64,000 nt of DNA from positions 1,979 to 65,978 of the forward strand of contig DYBQ01000002.1 in the NCBI GenBank assembly GCA_019418545.1. The letters run 5' to 3'. Position 1 is the first letter of the stretch; the number at the start of each line of letters is the position of its first letter. The notes under the pieces were generated by a model that was given only the letters and a program-made list of their open reading frames with translations, did not search any database and was not told where the DNA came from. The position numbers and the translations under genes are program-made. Source of the stretch: Clostridiales bacterium. Lineage in GTDB: Bacteria; Bacillota; Clostridia; Oscillospirales; Acutalibacteraceae. Positions 11,294 to 19,378 of this stretch are shown in pieces.

Positions 11294-12877
11294 TCATGGA
11301 TTTACGGAAAACAGGCACTTTCCATCTTTTATGGTTTTCAGGATTCTAATGTCACAAAGCTGTTCTTTTGGAACTGCCAAAGGATTCTTTTCCAAAATAA
11401 TCATATCAGCCCGTTTTCCGCGGCAAAGAGTACCTTTGGTGCTTTCTTCACCATATTGGCAGGCCGCGTTGATGGTGACTGCCCGCAGAGCTTCATAAAC
11501 AGAAATCCTTTCCTTAGAATCCAGCTGGACACCGTTTCGTGTCTTTCGCACTGCCGCACACCACACGGATTCCAGCATATCCGGCGGGAGAACCGGAGAA
11601 TCCTGATGCATGGTACAGCATACTCCGGCATCAGCGGCGGAGCGCATGGGACTGATTTCCATTGCCCGCTCGCCCAGATTTTTTAGATGGATGTCTCCCC
11701 AATGAAATACATGAGCCGTGAAAAACGATGCCATAATGGACAGCTTCCCCATGGTACGCAGCTGGTCCTTCCTCACCAATTGCGCATGAATCATGACCGG
11801 ATGAATATTGGGGCATCCTGTATGGCGCAGAGCCTTTTCATAACAATCAATCATCTGCTGGGCAGCGGCATCTCCGTTGCAGTGTACCAAAATTTGCCGG
11901 TTGTCCCGCAGCGCTTTTTCCATAGCACAGCGAACTTCTTCATTGGTACAGGAAGGATATCCCCGATACTCTGTTTCCCCTTCATAAGGCTGGGAAATCC
12001 AAGCGGTTTTCCCCTGTGGTGAGCCGTCCAAAAACAGCTTGTATCCTCCAATTTTCAGATGGTTTCCATACTTTCTGTCATATTCTGGATTATCATCCGA
12101 CAGCTGCGGCTCATCCTTTAAACTGTGGTAGCATACCACATCAGCCTGCAGCTTCCCTTCTTCGTCCATTTTTCGCAAAACAGCAAAATCCCCGGCGCTG
12201 ATCATGCCATCCTGAATGGTGGTAATCCCTCTTCGGAAATACTCCTGTTCCGCCTGCAAAATTGCCTTCATTCGTTCTTCGGGGCTTGGCGGGGGGATTT
12301 GATGGGTTACCAGGCTGTAAGCTGCTTCTTCCAGATACCCGCTAGGAGAACCGTCGGGTTCCCGGCCGATATGCCCGCCTTCCGGGTCGGGAGTTTGCGA
12401 TGTGATATGCAATTTTTTGAGGGCCAGAGAATTGACAGCTCCCATATGACCGGATTGATGGGTAACCGCCACTGGGTTTTTTAAAAAAACATCCAGTACC
12501 TTCTTGTCAGGGTGAGCTTTTTCCTCTAAACGGTTGTGGTCATATCCTACAGCGCACACCCAAGCCCCTGCTGGTATCTTTCTATCTCTGATAAAATCGC
12601 CGATTTTCTCCACTATCTGTGCAAAACTGGTACATTCATACAGCTGTACCATACACAAGGCAGAAGCACAGGCTGTCAAATGGCTGTGGGAATCGATAAA
12701 GGCCGGCATTAGAGTATGCCCCTGCAAATCAACTCGCTGGCTGTCGGTGTCCAGCAGCTTTTCCGCTTCCTCACGATTTCCTACAAACCGGATGATACCT
12801 CCCTCTTCTACAAGAGCCTGTGCCGGGAGCCAGGTTTCCATTGTGAGTATGTTTCCATTTTCATATAAAGTTTTCAT
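11294..12877 (-). CDS. Amidohydrolase, YtcJ-like
   Basis: A metal-dependent hydrolase of the amidohydrolase-3 group, 527 residues. Substrate unknown; relatives act on amides, N-formyl compounds or cyclic ureas. Visible features are the N-terminal composite beta domain, the metal motif FIDSHSHL at about residue 60, GYDHNRLEEKAHPDKKVLDV, the HQSGHMGAVNSLAL segment, HCNGDAA, HPVMIHAQ and the Asp motif TMHQDSPVLPPDML, with the C-terminal GKRADMIILEKNP sheet typical of the fold. The ATG at 12877 has AAAGGA eight bases upstream. Divergent from the Crp-family regulator gene with about 145 bases between, so that regulator could control it; this is inference. Confidence 0.88.
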   Translation of the reverse strand: MKTLYENGNILTMETWLPAQALVEEGGIIRFVGNREEAEKLLDTDSQRVDLQGHTLMPAFIDSHSHLTACASALCMVQLYECTSFAQIVEKIGDFIRDRKIPAGAWVCAVGYDHNRLEEKAHPDKKVLDVFLKNPVAVTHQSGHMGAVNSLALKKLHITSQTPDPEGGHIGREPDGSPSGYLEEAAYSLVTHQIPPPSPEERMKAILQAEQEYFRRGITTIQDGMISAGDFAVLRKMDEEGKLQADVVCYHSLKDEPQLSDDNPEYDRKYGNHLKIGGYKLFLDGSPQGKTAWISQPYEGETEYRGYPSCTNEEVRCAMEKALRDNRQILVHCNGDAAAQQMIDCYEKALRHTGCPNIHPVMIHAQLVRKDQLRTMGKLSIMASFFTAHVFHWGDIHLKNLGERAMEISPMRSAADAGVCCTMHQDSPVLPPDMLESVWCAAVRKTRNGVQLDSKERISVYEALRAVTINAACQYGEESTKGTLCRGKRADMIILEKNPLAVPKEQLCDIRILKTIKDGKCLFSVNP

Positions 12878-12955
12878 TTAGCACATTCCTTTCCACAGAG
12901 TACTCTTTTAGGATGCACTTCATTTATGAAAAAATCAACTTCAATCATAAATTCC

Positions 12956-12986
12956 GCTTTTTTCCTTTTGGAAAAGCTGTTATAAT
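12956..12986 (+). promoter_or_regulatory. Promoter of the Crp-family gene with inverted repeat
   Basis: Extended -10 TGTTATAAT (TATAAT at 12981-12986) with a poor -35. Immediately upstream is the inverted repeat GCTTTTTTCC-TTTT-GGAAAAGC (12956-12977), well placed for an operator in this divergent region. Confidence 0.5.
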
Positions 12987-13022
12987 ATGAGGCAGAATCA
13001 ATGATGAAAGAAGGAATCCCCT

Positions 13023-13703
13023 GTGGAGATATCGGATTTTTTCCCTTTTTGGCAACAACTTTCTTCTCAGGAACAGCAGCTTCTGGAAGAAACAGCCGTA
13101 CTGCGGACTTATGAGAAGGGTACCGCTCTTCACGATGGGACGCAGGACTGCACCGGATTGCTTTTGATAAAACAAGGGCAGGCGCGGGCCTACACGGTTA
13201 CGGAAGAAGGGCGGGAATTAACACTGTTCCGTCTTTTTCCCGGTGACATTTGTATGTTTTCCGGCTATTGTGCTGTCAGCTCCATTCCCTTTCCCATTAC
13301 GGTGGAGGCGTGGGAAAAGGTACAGGCGTGGGTGATTCCTTCTTCTATCTATCGGAAGCTGATGGATACCTCCCTGCCGGTAGCACGGTTTACCAGCGAT
13401 ATGATGGCGGCACGGCTCAGCGAAATGATGTGGCTCATGGACCAAATTCTTAGCCGTGGAATGGATTCCCGTTTGGCTGCACTGCTGCTGGAAGAAATGC
13501 TCCTTGCCAAATCCAAGGTTCTGCATGTGACCCATGAACAATTAGCCCGACAGCTTTCTTCGGCTCGGGAAGTGGTATCCCGGATGCTGAAATACTTCCA
13601 GACAGAAAAGCTGGCAGCGCTTTCCCGGGGAACCATTACTTTGCTGGATATTGAGGCTCTGGAAACACTGGCACAGGGCAGCAAACGTCCCAACGGAAAA
13701 TAA
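13023..13703 (+). CDS. Crp/Fnr family transcription regulator
   Basis: A 226-residue one-component regulator: N-terminal cyclic-nucleotide-type beta barrel (about 20-130, LLLIKQGQARAYTVTEEGRELTLFRLFPGD), a dimer helix, and a C-terminal winged helix (HVTHEQLARQLSSAREVVSRM). There is no N-terminal Cys cluster of the Fe-S type of Fnr, but two Cys in DICMFSGYC leave thiol sensing possible. The effector is unknown. The start is a GTG with AAGGA seven bases upstream; the ATGs nearby are out of frame. Its neighbours trxA and trxB suggest a redox role, and the amidohydrolase is divergent. Confidence 0.88.
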   Translation: MEISDFFPFWQQLSSQEQQLLEETAVLRTYEKGTALHDGTQDCTGLLLIKQGQARAYTVTEEGRELTLFRLFPGDICMFSGYCAVSSIPFPITVEAWEKVQAWVIPSSIYRKLMDTSLPVARFTSDMMAARLSEMMWLMDQILSRGMDSRLAALLLEEMLLAKSKVLHVTHEQLARQLSSAREVVSRMLKYFQTEKLAALSRGTITLLDIEALETLAQGSKRPNGK

Positions 13704-13715
13704 TTTTTTATAAAT

Positions 13716-13728
13716 GTGATGCAGTCAC
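13716..13728. promoter_or_regulatory. Crp-like inverted repeat upstream of trxA
   Basis: GTGA-TGCAG-TCAC, part of TGTGATGCAGTCACG, resembles a Crp half-site pair with a spacer of five instead of six. It is 13 bases past the Crp-family gene and about 115 bases before trxA. Its function is inference. Confidence 0.3.
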
Positions 13729-13842
13729 GGAAATCAAACCAAAAACAGGGTATCCTATAGACACGGAAAGCAAAAAGACTTTCTGAACTGTACAAAACAA
13801 GTATCCAAACAAAATGTGATTGGTTTGAAAGGAGTTTTGAAT

Positions 13843-14169
13843 ATGTCTGCTACCCCTGTTACTCAAAATACATTCAAGTCTGAAGTTGTCGATTCCAAGC
13901 TGCCCGTGCTGGTGGATTTTTGGGCTCCCTGGTGCGGCCCCTGCCGTATGCTCTCCCCCGTGATTGACCAGATTGCCGATGAGAACCCCGGTTCTTTGAA
14001 AGTTGCCAAAGTCAATGTGGACGAGGAAAGTGCATTGGCCAGCCAGTTCGGCGTGATGAGTATCCCCATGCTGGTTCTTATCAAAGACGGCAAGGTAGTG
14101 GATACCTCTCTGGGTGCAAAGCCCAAGACTGCTGTAGAAAAGTGGCTCACTTCTCACATTTCCCTGTGA
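13843..14169 (+). CDS. trxA: Thioredoxin
   Basis: A small dithiol-disulfide reductant of 108 residues. The active site FWAPWCGPC puts the redox cysteines at 31 and 34, and the cis-Pro loop is SIPMLVLIKDG. AAAGGAG stands eight bases before the ATG at 13843; an in-frame TTG-like start at 13816 has no site. trxB, which reduces it, follows after a strong hairpin. The Crp-family gene upstream is in the same direction. Confidence 0.97.
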   Translation: MSATPVTQNTFKSEVVDSKLPVLVDFWAPWCGPCRMLSPVIDQIADENPGSLKVAKVNVDEESALASQFGVMSIPMLVLIKDGKVVDTSLGAKPKTAVEKWLTSHISL

Positions 14170-14176
14170 TGACCCG

Positions 14177-14211
14177 ACACCGGGCCGGTATGCCCGGCCC
14201 GGTGTTTTTTT
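14177..14211 (+). terminator. Strong terminator between trxA and trxB
   Basis: A 12-bp perfect GC-rich stem (ACACCGGGCCGG/CCGGCCCGGTGT) with a five-base loop is followed by T7. The trxB ribosome site starts two bases after the T tract, so no promoter fits between the hairpin and trxB. Confidence 0.88.
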
Positions 14212-14227
14212 GAAGGAGGAACCCCCT

Positions 14228-15154
14228 ATGGATATGAAACTCTATGATACTGTTATTGTGGGCGGAGGCCCCGGCGGCTATACCGCTGCTCTCTATACGG
14301 CCCGTGCCGGTCTATCCACTGTCGTTATCGAAAAGCTCTCTCCCGGCGGTCAGATGGCTACCACCGACCAGGTGGACAATTATCCCGGATTTCCCGAAGG
14401 GGTTAACGGTTTTGAGCTGGCTATGAAAATGCAGGAAAGCGCCCAGCGCTTTGGCGCAGAAACCCATTATGGCGAAGCTGTGCAGCTGGAGCTGACTTCT
14501 TCTCCCAAGCGGATTGTCACAGACAGCGAAGAGTTTTTGGCAAAAACCGTCATTCTCTCCACCGGTGCTTCTCCCCGGGAACTGGGTCTTGCCGGAGAAC
14601 GGGAGCTTCGAGGTAAAGGGGTTTCCTACTGCGCCACCTGTGACGGCATGTTCTATAAAGACAAAACTGTTGTGATTGTTGGCGGCGGCAACACCGCAGC
14701 GGCAGACGCCCTGTATCTTTCTAAAATCTGCAAAAAGGTTTATCTGGTTCACCGGCGTGATACCCTCAGAGCCAGCCGGGTATATTTGGAACCCCTCAAG
14801 AGCCGCGAGAACATCGAATTTGTCTGGGATTCGGAAATTACGTCACTGCTTCACGAAGAAAAGCTTACTGGCGTAACGGTTTATCATAAAAAGACAAAAT
14901 CGGAACAGACTATTGATTGTGACGGTCTGTTTGTGGCTGTAGGCAATGTGCCTAACTCCCAGCTGTTTGCTGGTCAAATAAATCTCACGGAAAATGGCTA
15001 TGTAGACGCTGACGAAACCACCCGTACCAATCTTCCCGGTGTGTTCGCCATTGGCGATGTGCGAAATAAACCCTTGCGGCAGATTATTACCGCCGCAGCA
15101 GATGGAGCTGTAGCTTCTCAGTTTGCAGAAGAATATGTCTCATTAAGCAAATAA
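14228..15154 (+). CDS. trxB: Thioredoxin reductase
   Basis: FAD flavoenzyme of 308 residues that passes electrons from NADPH or a related donor to thioredoxin. It has the N-terminal FAD loop IVGGGPGGYTAALYTARAG, the redox motif SYCATCDGMFYKD, the second nucleotide loop VVIVGGGNTAAADALYL and the C-terminal FAIGDVRNKPLRQI. The NADPH motif HRRDTLRAS keeps the Arg residues typical of NADPH use. AAGGAGG lies eight bases before ATG 14228. It depends on read-through of the terminator after trxA. A small AT-rich hairpin (AATTCTT/AAGAATT, 15153-15169) overlaps its stop codon. Confidence 0.96.
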   Translation: MDMKLYDTVIVGGGPGGYTAALYTARAGLSTVVIEKLSPGGQMATTDQVDNYPGFPEGVNGFELAMKMQESAQRFGAETHYGEAVQLELTSSPKRIVTDSEEFLAKTVILSTGASPRELGLAGERELRGKGVSYCATCDGMFYKDKTVVIVGGGNTAAADALYLSKICKKVYLVHRRDTLRASRVYLEPLKSRENIEFVWDSEITSLLHEEKLTGVTVYHKKTKSEQTIDCDGLFVAVGNVPNSQLFAGQINLTENGYVDADETTRTNLPGVFAIGDVRNKPLRQIITAAADGAVASQFAEEYVSLSK

Positions 15155-15251
15155 TTCTTTACAAGAATTTTACTTCTGATATTTCCAAAAAAGAATCCAC
15201 CCTCTTTCTTTTCAATGTTACACTAAAGGCAAAACAGCAGGAGGGATTCCC

Positions 15252-15557
15252 GTGAAATATCTGACAAAAGACACCCGTCGAAAACTTATCAGTTACTGCC
15301 TGCGTCTCCTGCCATCGCTGGGCTGTGCAGGTGCCAGTATTCTGACAGTGGTATGGGCCGTTCATTCCGGCTATGACTCCAATAACCTTTATTTCACACA
15401 TTTTTGTATAGATATTGCGATGATGCTTTTACTCCCTCACTGGGACGAACCTCTTCGCAAAGGAATCAAAATTACAGCCATTGTTTTCATTGCTGTAGCT
15501 GTCCTATTATTTCTCATCGATTTACTGGTATACTATAAAAGAGCTTCCGGCCTTTAG
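15252..15557 (+). CDS. Small membrane protein, unknown
   Basis: I do not recognise this 101-residue protein. Hydrophobic segments near 15-37, 47-62 and 72-92 suggest three membrane spans, with a basic N-terminus (KDTRRKLISY). The GTG start is supported by AGGAGG at 15239-15244, seven bases upstream. A possible extended -10 (TGTTACACT) lies just before it. ldh starts 29 bases after its stop, so the two may be co-transcribed. Confidence 0.65.
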   Translation: MKYLTKDTRRKLISYCLRLLPSLGCAGASILTVVWAVHSGYDSNNLYFTHFCIDIAMMLLLPHWDEPLRKGIKITAIVFIAVAVLLFLIDLLVYYKRASGL

Positions 15558-15586
15558 TGGTGGGGAGCTGGAAAGGATGAATTCTC

Positions 15587-16546
15587 ATGATTACCGCAAC
15601 TGACAACCGCAAAGTCGTTTTGATTGGCACTGGTATGGTGGGCATGAGCTATGCCTATGCCCTTTTGAACCAAAATGCCTGTGACGAGCTGGTGCTCATT
15701 GACCTTGACAAGGAGCGTGCCAGAGGCGAGGCTATGGACTTGAACCACGGTTTGGCTTTTTCCGCTTCCCATATGAAAATCCGCGCCGGAGAATATAGTG
15801 ACTGTGCCAACGCTGACATTGTGGTCATCTGTGCCGGTGTGGCTCAAAAGCCCGGCGAGTCCCGGCTGGATTTGCTAAATCGGAATACGGAAGTTTTCCG
15901 CTCCATTATCGGCCCGGTGACGGAATCTGGCTTTAATGGCATCTTTTTGGTAGCCACCAACCCGGTGGACATTATGACCCGCATTACCTGCGCCCTGTCC
16001 GGATTCAACCCCCGCCGGGTTATCGGCACCGGCACCGCACTGGACACCGCCCGTCTGCGCTATTTGCTGGGTGAGTATTTCTCAGTTGACCCCCGCAACA
16101 TGCACGCCTATGTTATCGGCGAACACGGAGACAGCGAGTTTGTGCCGTGGTCTCAGGCCATGCTGGCCACCCGCCCCATTTTGGAAATCTGCGAGACTTC
16201 TGGAGGAAACTGCTGTCAGGAAGACCTGGACAAAATCAGCGAAGAAGTCCGAACAGCTGCCCAGCAGATTATCAAGGCCAAGCGCGCCACCTATTATGGC
16301 ATCGGCATGGCTATGGTGCGCATTACTAAGGCCATCTTCGGCAACGAGAGCAGTGTACTCACCGTTTCCACCATGCTTCGCGGCGAATATGGCCAGCATG
16401 GAGTATTTGCCGGTGTCCCCTGCATCGTGGGACGCAATGGCGTGCGCCGGGTGCTGCCGCTGAACCTTTCCCCCGAAGAGAGCGAAAAGTTCAATCGCTC
16501 CTGCGAGACGCTGGAAAACAGCTATCGAGAGCTGAACCTGCTGTAA
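15587..16546 (+). CDS. ldh: L-lactate dehydrogenase
   Basis: Reduces pyruvate to L-lactate with NADH, a fermentation end step. The 319-residue protein has the NAD loop LIGTGMVGMSYAYAL, the substrate loop AQKPGESRLDLLNRN (the Gln and Arg that fit lactate rather than malate dehydrogenases), VATNPVDIMT, and the catalytic IGEHGDSEF with its His. The start ATG 15587 has GGAAAGG about 11 bases upstream. The gene ends only four bases from the convergent EFR1 gene, and I see no terminator hairpin there. Confidence 0.95.
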   Translation: MITATDNRKVVLIGTGMVGMSYAYALLNQNACDELVLIDLDKERARGEAMDLNHGLAFSASHMKIRAGEYSDCANADIVVICAGVAQKPGESRLDLLNRNTEVFRSIIGPVTESGFNGIFLVATNPVDIMTRITCALSGFNPRRVIGTGTALDTARLRYLLGEYFSVDPRNMHAYVIGEHGDSEFVPWSQAMLATRPILEICETSGGNCCQEDLDKISEEVRTAAQQIIKAKRATYYGIGMAMVRITKAIFGNESSVLTVSTMLRGEYGQHGVFAGVPCIVGRNGVRRVLPLNLSPEESEKFNRSCETLENSYRELNLL

Positions 16547-16550
16547 TCCC

Positions 16551-17294
16551 TTATTTGAGATAATGCCGGGGCTTCCCTGCGGAAATCTTTTTATACTCAA
16601 TTGCCTGTGTGGGACACGCGCTGATACATGCCATACAATGGGTACAGTCGCTTCCCCACACAGGCTTTTCGTTTTCCAAATGGATGTTGTTCAGCGGGCA
16701 CAGCTGGGCGCATTTTCCGCATCCCACACAGCTCTCTGTTACCCGGAAACCTTTTGCTGACACCTGAAACCGATAAAACATCCCATTGATGGGCCCGCTC
16801 TCCAAACGGCTGAGCAGCCCCGCTTTTCCAGAAGGAAACCGTCTGCCCTCCCGGATAGAATCAGCCAGCCGGTCAATGATTGGATTGGCTTTTTCTATGA
16901 TGCGGCGGGCTTTTTCTTTTGTGGGGACCGGGAACATGGCGATATAGTTTTCCGGCATTACCACAGCGCTTAGCCCCTGGAATGTAAACCCTTTTTCTCT
17001 GCACAGGGATTCGATTTTCTCAGCAGCGTTGCCCACGCTTGCTCCACAGGTCAGAATAAAATAGGCTTCCCGGCTGCCGCTAAAACGGGAAGAACGAATG
17101 AATTTTTCAACTATTTTTGGGAGCTGCCAAGCATAAGTAGGCGCTACAAAGACCCATGGACGGTTATCGGTAAAACAGCCGTCCTCTCCTTTTTTGATAT
17201 ATTCGTTAATGGAGACAAGTTTGTCCCCCAATTTTTCTGAAATCTTTCGGGCTGCATACCGGCTGTTACCGGTTCCTGTAAAATATAAAACCAT
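16551..17294 (-). CDS. EFR1-type flavodoxin/ferredoxin protein
   Basis: A 247-residue fusion for electron transfer, partner unknown. The N-terminus is flavodoxin-like with the FMN loop YFTGTGNSRYAA and a conserved VAPTYAWQLP loop; the C-terminus carries two [4Fe-4S] motifs, CVGCGKCAQLCPLNNI and CTHCMACISACPTQAI. This layout is common in gut Clostridia. ATG 17294 has AAAGGAG eight bases upstream, which rules out the longer ORF start at 17333. The metallophosphoesterase gene ends 29 bases upstream, so the two form an operon. Confidence 0.9.
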   Translation of the reverse strand: MVLYFTGTGNSRYAARKISEKLGDKLVSINEYIKKGEDGCFTDNRPWVFVAPTYAWQLPKIVEKFIRSSRFSGSREAYFILTCGASVGNAAEKIESLCREKGFTFQGLSAVVMPENYIAMFPVPTKEKARRIIEKANPIIDRLADSIREGRRFPSGKAGLLSRLESGPINGMFYRFQVSAKGFRVTESCVGCGKCAQLCPLNNIHLENEKPVWGSDCTHCMACISACPTQAIEYKKISAGKPRHYLK

Positions 17295-17323
17295 AGGAAA
17301 AACTCCTTTCATAAGAAAACGCG

Positions 17324-18073
17324 TTATCCGCAAACTTTTATCACCTGTTCATACAGGCAGATATGATGAGGTGTAACCTTTCGATTGTCATGATAGTGGC
17401 CGAAAAACCAGTACTTAAAACGACAGCGGGTATTGATTTCTTCCAGATATTCTGTCAGCCGGTTGGGCTGTGTCCGCTCCCCCAATATCTTTTCTTCCAG
17501 AGACTGGGGGGCACAGTGGGTGATGAGATAGTCCGCCTGCCAGTCCCACTTTTGTAGTGTTTCCAATCCGGCTGCATATTCTTCCTCTGACGGCATTTCT
17601 TCTTTCCACCAGGAAACATGGTTAATCCGGTACATAGTTTTTCCCCGCCGGTTCAGCGCCGCTTTTTTTCGGATGAAATCCGGGTCATCCGGCTCAAGGA
17701 TTCCGTCTTTGATATCATGGGATGCCGCTCCGCCCATGACAAAAACCCGGCGGTTTCCAAGCAGAAACCCCTGTCCCCGCATCAGGTGAAGCACAGAAGG
17801 ACGAATAGCGTGTATAAGTCCCCCATTCCAGCAAATCGCAGGCATTTGATAAAGCATATCAAAATTTTCATGGTTCCCGTCGGCAAACAAGGTGGTAAAG
17901 GGACGGCTTTCCAGCCAATCCATCCAGTAACGGTGCTCTTTGTCGTCTCTCCATATACCAAAATCCCCGCAAATGATGACATAGTCATTTTTACTCATGG
18001 ATTTCTGCTCTGGAAAAAAGCGGCTGCTCAGGCGCTGGTATTCCCCATGGGTATCTCCGGTTACATATATCAT
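17324..18073 (-). CDS. Calcineurin-like metallophosphoesterase
   Basis: A 249-residue two-metal phosphoesterase; substrate unknown. All family motifs are visible: GDTHGEYQ near the N-terminus, CGDFGIWRDD, ADGNHENFD, LITHCAPQ and FGHYHDN. The start ATG 18073 follows a GGGGGAG site. Several TATAAT-like hexamers lie upstream on the minus strand (18100-18135) but none has a good -35. It is probably co-transcribed with the EFR1 gene downstream. Confidence 0.9.
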   Translation of the reverse strand: MIYVTGDTHGEYQRLSSRFFPEQKSMSKNDYVIICGDFGIWRDDKEHRYWMDWLESRPFTTLFADGNHENFDMLYQMPAICWNGGLIHAIRPSVLHLMRGQGFLLGNRRVFVMGGAASHDIKDGILEPDDPDFIRKKAALNRRGKTMYRINHVSWWKEEMPSEEEYAAGLETLQKWDWQADYLITHCAPQSLEEKILGERTQPNRLTEYLEEINTRCRFKYWFFGHYHDNRKVTPHHICLYEQVIKVCG

Positions 18074-18152
18074 CTGCTCTCCCCCTTTGCTATCATGACC
18101 ATCAGGATTATATATGGATTATAGACATTATAGTAATCTCCATAGAGAAAAG

Positions 18153-18180
18153 CAAGCCGCAGAAAATTTCTGCGGCTTTT
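18153..18180 (-). terminator. Terminator of the Xre gene pair
   Basis: AAGCCGCAG/CTGCGGCTT stem with a short AT loop; on the minus strand a GCTTTTC tail follows. It lies 20 bases after the stop of the downstream Xre gene. Confidence 0.7.
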
Positions 18181-18198
18181 GTACGATTTATCCTTGGG

Positions 18199-18417
18199 TT
18201 ATCGGTAGGGTTCTGGATTATCTGTTAATCCTACTAAATAATCTACGCTGGTGTGATAATAGGCGGCCAGTTTCACAGCCAATTCCAGCGGAAGAGGACG
18301 CTCTTCCCGTTCATATTTGGAGTATAGAGACTGGTCACAGAGAAGATACTCGGCAATCTGCTTTTGTGTCAAATCATGGTCTTCCCGTAAATCACGGATT
18401 CGCTTGTGCAGTTTCAT
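18199..18417 (-). CDS. Xre-family HTH regulator, copy 1
   Basis: A 72-residue protein that is essentially only a lambda-repressor-type helix-turn-helix domain (IRDLREDHDLTQKQIAEYLL, SLYSKYEREERPLP, SVDYLVGLTDNPEPYR). It is a paralogue of the gene just upstream, with the same length and C-terminus TDNPEPYR. An AGGTGA site overlapping the stop of that gene serves the ATG at 18417. Likely binds the palindrome at 18681-18714 or competes for it; this is inference from context. Confidence 0.88.
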   Translation of the reverse strand: MKLHKRIRDLREDHDLTQKQIAEYLLCDQSLYSKYEREERPLPLELAVKLAAYYHTSVDYLVGLTDNPEPYR

Positions 18418-18421
18418 CACT

Positions 18422-18640
18422 TCACCTGTATGGTTCGGGATTATCTGTTCTTCCCAGCAAATAGTCTACACTGACATCGTAAAAATCCGCCAGAGCACAT
18501 AAAACTTCCGGTGGTACCATTCTTTGTCCGCTTTCATAATACGCATATGTGCGTTGTGGCAGGTTGATGGCTTCCCCCAGCTTTTTCTGAGTTAAATCAT
18601 GGTCTTCTCGGAGCTCGCGAATTCGTTTATACTGTTTCAA
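18422..18640 (-). CDS. Xre-family HTH regulator, copy 2
   Basis: Tandem paralogue of the downstream regulator: IRELREDHDLTQKKLGEAIN, TYAYYESGQRMVPPE, SVDYLLGRTDNPEPYR. I place the start at TTG 18640 (72 residues, GGTGAT just upstream), since the longer ORF to 18697 would add a hydrophobic tail and run into the operator. It is the first gene read leftward from the symmetrical promoter, so it probably represses its own transcription and the phage-type cassette to the right. Confidence 0.85.
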   Translation of the reverse strand: MKQYKRIRELREDHDLTQKKLGEAINLPQRTYAYYESGQRMVPPEVLCALADFYDVSVDYLLGRTDNPEPYR

Positions 18641-18680
18641 AACAATCACCAAAACCAGTATAAGAAATATAGGATTTTCT

Positions 18681-18714
18681 ATTGATTTAAGGAACATATT
18701 GTTCTAAAATCAAT
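18681..18714. promoter_or_regulatory. Divergent, overlapping promoters with palindromic operator
   Basis: A near-perfect palindrome with ATTGATTT and AAATCAAT at its ends and GAACA-TAT-TGTTC (18692-18704) at its centre. Rightward: TTGATT (18682-18687), 17 bases, TAAAAT (18705-18710). Leftward: TTGATT (18713-18708), 17 bases, TTAAAT (18690-18685). Each -35 overlaps the other strand's -10, and the central dyad fills both spacers, so one bound Xre dimer would block both directions. Confidence 0.75.
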
Positions 18715-18729
18715 TATGAGGTGATAAAT

Positions 18730-18933
18730 ATGCCAGACTATAAAGCACTGTATGGCAAGTTGTATCGAGCGGTGGAAAAATCAATTTTTCTGCTGCGGGA
18801 AGCACAGGAAGAGTGTGAAACCTTGTATATGGAAGAATTGGATGCGGAAATTGATATGGACCAGTTTACACGCTTTTCCAAAGAAGCATCAGAAAATCAG
18901 GAACAAGCAAAACCCGTTTTCTCCTCTGAGTAA
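18730..18933 (+). CDS. Small phage-type protein, unknown
   Basis: A 67-residue acidic, helix-rich protein (ALYGKLYRAVEKSIFLLREAQ...ETLYMEELDAEIDM) read from the rightward promoter. No family recognised. GAGGTGAT precedes ATG 18730. Short proteins with this YKALYxKLYxxV pattern occur ahead of terminase genes in Clostridial prophages, but this is recall rather than a search. A terminator hairpin overlaps its last codons. Confidence 0.6.
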   Translation: MPDYKALYGKLYRAVEKSIFLLREAQEECETLYMEELDAEIDMDQFTRFSKEASENQEQAKPVFSSE

Positions 18934-18963
18934 AAACCAGGGAGAAAGCGGGTTTCCTTTTTT
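18910..18963 (+). terminator. Terminator after the small phage-type gene
   Basis: AAACCCGTTTTCTCC pairs with GGAGAAAGCGGGTTT (14 of 15 bases) and is followed by CCTTTTTTG. It would limit transcription into the terminase genes from the rightward promoter. Confidence 0.78.
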
Positions 18964-19006
18964 GTATGATGGGACTATATCATATGGAAAGGAGACTGTA
19001 TTATTG

Positions 19007-19378
19007 ATGGAAAAAGAATCGGATGGCTTTCTTACAGCAGAAGAGCGGATTCAGCAGTTAACCGGGCTTCTGCTGGATAAAATTGCCCGGGCAGTGGAGG
19101 AACTGGATGTTTACACCTCGGTTTCCAAGGAGCGCAAAAAAGAAACGGAGTTTAATGAAAAGGGAAAAGCTACTGGGGAAATTGTTACCGAAAAGGAGCA
19201 CCGCCGCCGTTATCGGGATGTCGTTGACAGAAGTGCCTTGAAACAGCTGACGGCTGCGCTGAAAGATTTGAAAGATATTCAGCTTTCGCTGGCAGATGAC
19301 AAAGATGCTGCTCCTTCGGGTATAGTGGAAATCTCTGCGCTGCTGGAAACTGCGGAAGGGGGAATAGAAAATGAATAA
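19007..19378 (+). CDS. Putative small terminase subunit
   Basis: A 123-residue, highly charged helical protein (TAEERIQQLTGLLLDKIARAVEELD; KEHRRRYRDVVDRSALKQLTAALKDLKDIQ). It is assigned mainly by place: it precedes and overlaps by eight bases the large terminase gene, the usual spot for the small subunit that recognises phage DNA. No clear helix-turn-helix is visible, so another phage role is possible. The start is ATG 19007, or the adjacent TTG 19004; AAAGGAG is at 18988-18994. Confidence 0.5.
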   Translation: MEKESDGFLTAEERIQQLTGLLLDKIARAVEELDVYTSVSKERKKETEFNEKGKATGEIVTEKEHRRRYRDVVDRSALKQLTAALKDLKDIQLSLADDKDAAPSGIVEISALLETAEGGIENE

